DNA from: Candidatus Solibacter usitatus
GTDB taxonomy: Bacteria; Acidobacteriota; Terriglobia; Bryobacterales; Bryobacteraceae
Direction of reading: 5' to 3'
Assembly (NCBI GenBank): GCA_016213245.1
Contig: JACRBC010000120.1
Span: forward strand, 16,819-80,818
Length of the DNA stretch: 64,000 nucleotides
Shown here: positions 59,664-64,000 of the stretch, one piece after another
Numbering within the stretch: the stretch's first letter is position 1
How the letters are laid out: each line of letters begins with the position of its first letter
The notes under the pieces: generated by a model
Told to the model about the DNA's origin: nothing
Databases searched by the model: none
Seen by the model: the letters and a program-made list of their open reading frames with translations, nothing else
Made by a program: the position numbers and the translations under genes

Positions 59664-60806
59664 CGCCGCCACGTCGGTGAAGCCGCCCTGGATGGCGAGA
59701 TCGAGGGGCGTTTTGCCGGCGTTGTTGGCCAGCTTGGGATCCGCACCCTTTTCGAGCAGCAGCTTGACGACAGCGCCGCGGCCCCAACCGGCGGCGACAT
59801 GGAGCGGCGTGGAACCGTTCTCGGAGTCGCGGGCGTCGATTCGGGCGCCCTTGTCGAGCAGGAGCGCGACCACGGCCGTCTGGCCGGCCAGCGCGGCATC
59901 GTGCAGCGGCGTGGATCCGGCGGAGTTGCGGGCATTGACGTCGGCGCCGTGGGCGAGGAGGAGTTCGACGATCTGCCGGTGGCCCTTGAGAGCCGCGTCG
60001 GGAAGCAGGGCCCGCCCGTCGGCGCCGAGCTGCAGCAGCATGGCGACGACGTCGGCCTGACCGCGCAGTACGGCCTCCTTGAGCTGCTTTTCGGTATTCA
60101 CGGGCGCGCCCCTGGCGGCGAGGATCGCCACGACGGCCGAGTGGCGGTAGCGGACGGCCTCGTCCAGGGAAGTGGCGCCGGAGTTGTCCTTGGCGGCCAC
60201 ATCGGCGCCGGCGGCGAGCAGCACTTCGACGACGTCAGCGTGTCCCTTGACGGCGGCCTCGTGCAGCGGGGTCTGGCCCGTTTCGGCAGCACGGTTGTTG
60301 ACCTTCGCGCCGCGGGTGAGCAGGAGTTTGGCCGCCGCGGCGTTGCCTTTCCAGGCGGCTTCGTCGAGCGGCGTGGAGCCGGAGGCGTCCCGGGCGTTGA
60401 CATCGGCGCCCTTGTCCAGCAGCAGGCCGAGCAGTTCGGCGTAGCCGCGGTTGGCGGCCAGGTGGAGCGCCGTGGCGCCGCTGCGGTAAGCCGCGGAGAT
60501 GTCGGCGCCCTTCTGCAGCAGGATCTCGACCACGGCCTTGCGGTTCATCAGCACGGCATAGTGGAGCGGCGTGGAGCCCGCCTCCTTATGCCGGGCGTTG
60601 ACGTTGGCCTTGTGGGCGATGAGCAATTCGACGATCTCCGCCTCGCCGCTCCAGGCGGCGTCGTGGAGCGGCGTGCCACCGAGGTTGTCATAGGCGTTGA
60701 CGTCGGCGCCCTGCTTGAGCAGCGCGCGCACGGCGGCGATGTCGCCGCCGCGGGCGGCGGTGTGGAGGTCGCCGAACGAGAGAGCCAGCAGGAGTGCGGC
60801 GATCAT
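59649..60806 (-). CDS. Secreted ankyrin-repeat protein
   Basis: 385 residues, nearly all ankyrin repeats: about twelve units of 33 residues with the consensus G-x-TPLH-x-AA-x-x-G-x-x-x-x-V-x-x-LL-x-x-GAD-V-N-A (for example GTPLHDAAWSGEAEIVELLI, STPLHVAAGWGRGAVVKLLL). The short N-terminal hydrophobic run MIAALLLALSFGDL suggests export. Repeats 7 and 8 are less regular. It overlaps the upstream heparinase-like gene by 4 bases, so the two are co-translated; the ankyrin protein may bind the lyase or its product-handling partners. Confidence 0.9.
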   Translation of the reverse strand: MIAALLLALSFGDLHTAARGGDIAAVRALLKQGADVNAYDNLGGTPLHDAAWSGEAEIVELLIAHKANVNARHKEAGSTPLHYAVLMNRKAVVEILLQKGADISAAYRSGATALHLAANRGYAELLGLLLDKGADVNARDASGSTPLDEAAWKGNAAAAKLLLTRGAKVNNRAAETGQTPLHEAAVKGHADVVEVLLAAGADVAAKDNSGATSLDEAVRYRHSAVVAILAARGAPVNTEKQLKEAVLRGQADVVAMLLQLGADGRALLPDAALKGHRQIVELLLAHGADVNARNSAGSTPLHDAALAGQTAVVALLLDKGARIDARDSENGSTPLHVAAGWGRGAVVKLLLEKGADPKLANNAGKTPLDLAIQGGFTDVAALFRR

Positions 60807-62572
60807 GGCACCCCATCGGTCATGGCCACTTCGATGGTGACCTGCCGCACCTTTGCGGGCAGGCGCACCACCAGCTTGCGTGTGCCCTCGTTCTGCCGCT
60901 GCGGCGCGGGCGGCTGGGTGGAGACGGTTTCAAAGCGCGCGCCGGCGGGCGCGGCGAGCCGCGCGGTGAGGGACTTCCCGGCCTTGGACAGGACGGCGAC
61001 AGCTCCGTCGCAGCGCACCTCGGCATCGGTGACCATGCCCCAGAGGACCTCCACGGGCTGCGGCGCGGCGAGCTGGTCGCGCACGGTGAAGGTGCGGCCG
61101 GCGTCGAGCGTGACGGTGCGCTCGTGTGAGGCCAGCTTGCCTGGGTAGGCGGCGGCAAGGTCGAATGTCACCGAGGCGCGTCCGGGCGCGAGTTCGCGGC
61201 GCAGGATCTTCGCCTCGGCCTTGGGATCCTGGTTTTCGTTGTCGATCAGGACGGTGTTGTGTGCCTCGGTGCGCAGGCGGTAGTAGGTCCAGCGCTTGTT
61301 GCCGAAGTAGGCGGGCAGGTTGTAGTCGTCAGGGCCGAAGTCGAGCGCCCAGCGCAGGCCCTGCGAATCCAGGACGAAGGCGCCGAGGTCGAGGTGGGAG
61401 TGGTTGGCCTTGTTGTCGCCGCCCTTGGCGGCGGCCCACATGGTGTTGGGGTCGGTCCAGGAGCCGCGGAAGAAAGCCGTCTGGACGCCTTCGTAGATCT
61501 TGTGCAGGGGCCAACCGGCGGCCTCGGGGCTCTGCGTGGAGGAGGGCCACCAGACCAGATCGAGCGCATGGGCGCGCGGGCGCGAGGCAAGCAGCGCGAG
61601 CTGCTGCCAGGCATAGACGGGCTGCTTGAACCGGCGGGCGAGCCAGAGCATGCACTCGGCGGGGTTCAGGGCGTCTCCGGCGTCGGCATAGTTGAAGGTC
61701 CGGCCGGCGGGCGAGCTGAAGTAGACGCGGAACTCGCCGGCGCGGTCAAAGCCGGGCAGAGCGGAGAGTTTGAAATCCATGCCGAGGGCAGAGTCGAGGC
61801 CGGCGAGGAAAGCGACGTTGTAGCGGGTGGCGTAGTCCCAATAGCCGGGGCCTTCGTTCCAGCCGCCGTCGGGGGCGTAGGAGGCCATGGCGCGGGGGAT
61901 GGAATCGACCGCCGCGCGCAGGATGCGGCCGGCGCGCGCCGGTTCGTCTTCGGCGATGGCCAGGGCGCCGAGCGAGATGCCGCCGTTGCAGACCTGGTTC
62001 CAATTGTGGGTGGCGAGCACCCAGCCGCGGCGGTTCTCATAGAAGCCCAGCGCGGGTTCGAGGCCCTTGTCGACGATGGCGGCACGGATCCAATCACGCT
62101 GTTCCTTTGAGAGAGCCGCGTAGAGCCAGTCGTAGCCGATGGCAAAGGCGTGGGTCATCTCGGCGGTATCGAGGAAGTGGCTGGGATTCCAGTCGGGGAA
62201 GGCGGCGGCGGCCTGCATTTCGGCGACGGCGCGGGCCAGCAAGGCGGTGTTGCCGTCGAGGCGGTAGAGCAGAGCGAGGGTGTAGATGCGGCCCAGCGCG
62301 GTGCGGCTCTTGTCGAGCAGGCGCGGGCCGATCAGTTTGTACTCCACCGGCGGCTGCGCCAGGATCCTGGCAGCGTCGGCATGGAGCCGGTCATAGACGG
62401 CTTTGGCGGCGGGGTCGGTGCGGATGAGCTGGCGGATGCGGGCGATGTCCTGGTCGGAGGCGAGCAGGCGCGGATGGCCGGGGCGCAGGGAATCGAGCGA
62501 GAACTGCGCGGCAAGCGGCGCGGCGAGCGGCGCGGCGAGGATGAAGAGGGCGGATAGAATCAAGCGGCACAT
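60803..62572 (-). CDS. Heparinase II/III-like polysaccharide lyase
   Basis: 589 residues, signal peptide ILSALFILAAPLAAPLAAQ. The N-terminal half is an alpha/alpha toroid with TAEMTHAFAIGYDWLYAALS, VLATHNWNQVCNGGISLGAL and APDGGWNEGPGYWDYATRY, the last block carrying the expected catalytic Tyr/Asn region. The C-terminal Hepar_II_III beta domain has ANHSHLDLGAFVLDSQGLRW and RTEAHNTVLIDNENQD. Such lyases cut acidic polysaccharides such as alginate or glycosaminoglycans. A minus-strand TATAAA lies upstream. Divergent from the S9 peptidase. Confidence 0.9.
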   Translation of the reverse strand: MCRLILSALFILAAPLAAPLAAQFSLDSLRPGHPRLLASDQDIARIRQLIRTDPAAKAVYDRLHADAARILAQPPVEYKLIGPRLLDKSRTALGRIYTLALLYRLDGNTALLARAVAEMQAAAAFPDWNPSHFLDTAEMTHAFAIGYDWLYAALSKEQRDWIRAAIVDKGLEPALGFYENRRGWVLATHNWNQVCNGGISLGALAIAEDEPARAGRILRAAVDSIPRAMASYAPDGGWNEGPGYWDYATRYNVAFLAGLDSALGMDFKLSALPGFDRAGEFRVYFSSPAGRTFNYADAGDALNPAECMLWLARRFKQPVYAWQQLALLASRPRAHALDLVWWPSSTQSPEAAGWPLHKIYEGVQTAFFRGSWTDPNTMWAAAKGGDNKANHSHLDLGAFVLDSQGLRWALDFGPDDYNLPAYFGNKRWTYYRLRTEAHNTVLIDNENQDPKAEAKILRRELAPGRASVTFDLAAAYPGKLASHERTVTLDAGRTFTVRDQLAAPQPVEVLWGMVTDAEVRCDGAVAVLSKAGKSLTARLAAPAGARFETVSTQPPAPQRQNEGTRKLVVRLPAKVRQVTIEVAMTDGVP

Positions 62573-62703
62573 ATCGCACCACCCCTTTTATACCTTTAGC
62601 CGGAGGCGGACGCGGAGGCGGTGCGGGCAGGTGGCGATCCGCTCCGGATCGGGAAGCCGCTGCTGCCATTGCATGGAAGAGGGCATCACGTGCGCGAAAG
62701 CAA

Positions 62704-62709
62704 TATAAT
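62704..62709 (+). promoter_or_regulatory. -10 box TATAAT, 7 bases before the S9 peptidase gene
   Basis: A consensus TATAAT ends at 62709 and the ATG is at 62717, with no Shine-Dalgarno in CCAGCGC. The clearest leaderless candidate in the window. Confidence 0.6.
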
Positions 62710-62716
62710 CCAGCGC

Positions 62717-64000
62717 ATGGACCGGAACACACGGAGTCTCCTGCAACGGGCGATGGCCGCCATCGTGATCCTGGCGGCGCTGGCGGCGGCACAGGGCAGG
62801 CGGCCGATCGGGCACAAGGATTTTGACGCCTGGCGCTCCATCTCGGCGCAGACGCTGTCGCGAGACGGCAAGTACCTGGCCTATGCCTACATGCCGCAGG
62901 ACGGCGACGGGGAACTGATCGTCCGTGAACTGGCAAGCGGCAAGGAGTGGAGGGAGCCCGTGGGGGCGCTGCCGCCGCCGGTGATCGCCCAGCCCGATGC
63001 GGAGGGCCCGCCGCCGCCGCCGCGTTCGATCCGCATTGCCTTTACCAGCGACGGCAAGTACCTGGTGGCGGGGACCTACCCGCCGAAGGCGGAGACGGAG
63101 AAAGCGAAGAAGGAGAAGAAGCGGCCCGAGGAGATGCCCAAGCAGGGGCTGCTGATCATGAAGGTGGGGAGCGGCGAGGTGACGCGCGTGGCGCAGGTGA
63201 AGAGCTTCCAGGTACCGGAGAAAGGCGGCGCGTGGCTGGCCTATCTGAAAGAAGCGCCGCCCGCCGCCGGGCCGGCGGAGGGCGCCAAGACGGGCGAGCA
63301 GGACGGCGTGGATGAAGACCAGGGGCGGCGCGGCGGCGGGGCTGCGGGCGGGGCTTCCGGAACTGGTGCGCGCAAGGAGTACGGGACGGAGTTGGTTCTG
63401 CGCGATCTGGCGAAGGCGGAGAACAACGAGCGGACGTTCGCCAATGCGCTGGAGTACTCACTCGCGCGCGACGGCAAGAGCCTGGTGTGGGCGGTCTCCT
63501 CGCGCAAGGAGGAGGAGAACGGCGTATTCGCCGTCGTGCCCGGAAGCGACGCGGCGCCGTCGGCGCTGAAGTCGGGCAAGGGGAAGTATTCGAAGCTGGC
63601 TTGGGATCGCGAACAGGGGCAACTGGCCTTCATCGCCGAGAAGAGCGCGTGCGTGTGGGACCGCAAGGCGGCCACCGCAGAAGAGGCGGTGACGGCGCAA
63701 ACGGCAGACCTGCCGCAGGGCATGACGGTCAGCGACAAGGGAGGCGTTTCATTTTCCCGCGATGGGAAGCGGTTATTCGTGCCCGTGGCTCCGCCGGCCA
63801 AGGAGGCCAAGGAGGGCGAAGCGGCGGCGTCCACCGAAGACAAGGTTTTGATGGACCTCTGGCACTGGCGGGACGAGCAGGTGCAGCCGATGCAGAAGGT
63901 GCGCGTGAACCAGGAGCGCAACCGCACCTATCGCGGCGTGTGGCACATCGCCGACGGGAAGTACGTCCAACTGGCCACGCCGAATATGCAGAACGTGCAG
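62717..64000 (+). CDS. S9-family peptidase, N-terminal part (continues beyond window)
   Basis: 428 codons, open to the window edge. Signal peptide MAAIVILAALAAAQG. The mature start RRPIGHKDFDAWRSISAQTL followed by SRDGKYLAYAYMPQDGDGEL is characteristic of a secreted prolyl-oligopeptidase-like group in Acidobacteriota. The visible part is the WD40/TolB-like propeller (IAFTSDGKYLVAGTY, EYSLARDGKSLVWAVSSRKE, VSFSRDGKRLFVPV), with a Gly/Ala-rich insertion near residue 190-220. The catalytic alpha/beta-hydrolase domain with Ser-Asp-His would follow beyond 64000 and cannot be seen. Confidence 0.88.
   Translation, partial: MDRNTRSLLQRAMAAIVILAALAAAQGRRPIGHKDFDAWRSISAQTLSRDGKYLAYAYMPQDGDGELIVRELASGKEWREPVGALPPPVIAQPDAEGPPPPPRSIRIAFTSDGKYLVAGTYPPKAETEKAKKEKKRPEEMPKQGLLIMKVGSGEVTRVAQVKSFQVPEKGGAWLAYLKEAPPAAGPAEGAKTGEQDGVDEDQGRRGGGAAGGASGTGARKEYGTELVLRDLAKAENNERTFANALEYSLARDGKSLVWAVSSRKEEENGVFAVVPGSDAAPSALKSGKGKYSKLAWDREQGQLAFIAEKSACVWDRKAATAEEAVTAQTADLPQGMTVSDKGGVSFSRDGKRLFVPVAPPAKEAKEGEAAASTEDKVLMDLWHWRDEQVQPMQKVRVNQERNRTYRGVWHIADGKYVQLATPNMQNVQ

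Noticed and set aside
1-64000. CRISPR arrays, tRNA and rRNA genes
   Set aside because: Intergenic gaps were read one by one; none shows regularly spaced repeats, a tRNA cloverleaf with a GGTTCGA-type arm, or rRNA-like conserved sequence.

Overview
The window is high-GC bacterial chromosome. Its gene content points to the Acidobacteriota, most likely the Solibacter/Bryobacter group (Bryobacterales). The pointers are an Oar-type TonB receptor with a carboxypeptidase-like N-terminal domain, secreted proteins ending in the Solibacter-type TIGR03437/IPT-like module, a 1048-residue VPS10/Asp-box protein, GH29, GHL10 and heparinase-like enzymes, an S9 peptidase of the acidobacterial secreted type, and lpxB (an outer membrane with lipid A). 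This assignment is inference; there is no rRNA gene in the window. I saw no tRNA, rRNA or CRISPR array.

Layout. 0-5.4 kb: the end of an MFS transporter; a leftward operon (membrane protein, winged-helix regulator, uppS) with an inverted-repeat operator upstream; an orphan gene; and lpxB. 5.4-9.0 kb: a peptidase-M1-like protein that has lost all its zinc ligands and carries C-terminal TPRs, then a compact lower-GC pair, an ABC/AAA_21-type ATPase overlapping a TOPRIM-like protein. This pair looks like an imported anti-phage module and is the best candidate for a little-described system. 9-13.5 kb: trxB, GH29 fucosidase, a lipoprotein, and an FkbM methyltransferase whose membrane anchor seems to have been lost by frameshift. 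13.5-22.3 kb: a CzcCBA-type metal efflux operon with a DUF190 gene, divergent from a histidine kinase/NarL regulator/M48 protease operon. 22.3-32.8 kb: secreted GHL10 and IPT proteins, a GT2, an ECF sigma/anti-sigma/Spy-like set, and the VPS10-like protein. 32.8-38.6 kb: a REP-like repeat, a VapBC-type toxin-antitoxin pair, fabI, an Oar-like receptor, and a low-content stretch with a GH127-like gene fragment.

38.6-45.9 kb is one tight rightward operon: gamma-glutamyltransferase, TIM-barrel isomerase, asnS, arginase, ddl, S41 protease. It joins nitrogen/amino-acid use with wall precursor synthesis. 45.8-53.7 kb: a YfhO membrane protein, a small metallopeptidase, a 2Fe-2S ferredoxin, then cmk, an aspartokinase, a PpiD-like foldase and a DedA protein. 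53.7-64 kb: a second TonB receptor, a gamma-synthase-type PLP enzyme, a CPBP protease, a palindromic REPIN-like element, a nitrilase-family hydrolase, an ankyrin protein coupled to a heparinase-like lyase, and the first 428 codons of an S9 peptidase.

Two window-wide traits stand out. Many genes have a TANAAT -10 hexamer only 6-9 bases before the start codon and no Shine-Dalgarno, which suggests leaderless transcripts. The + strand also shifts from C-rich to G-rich somewhere around 48-54 kb.
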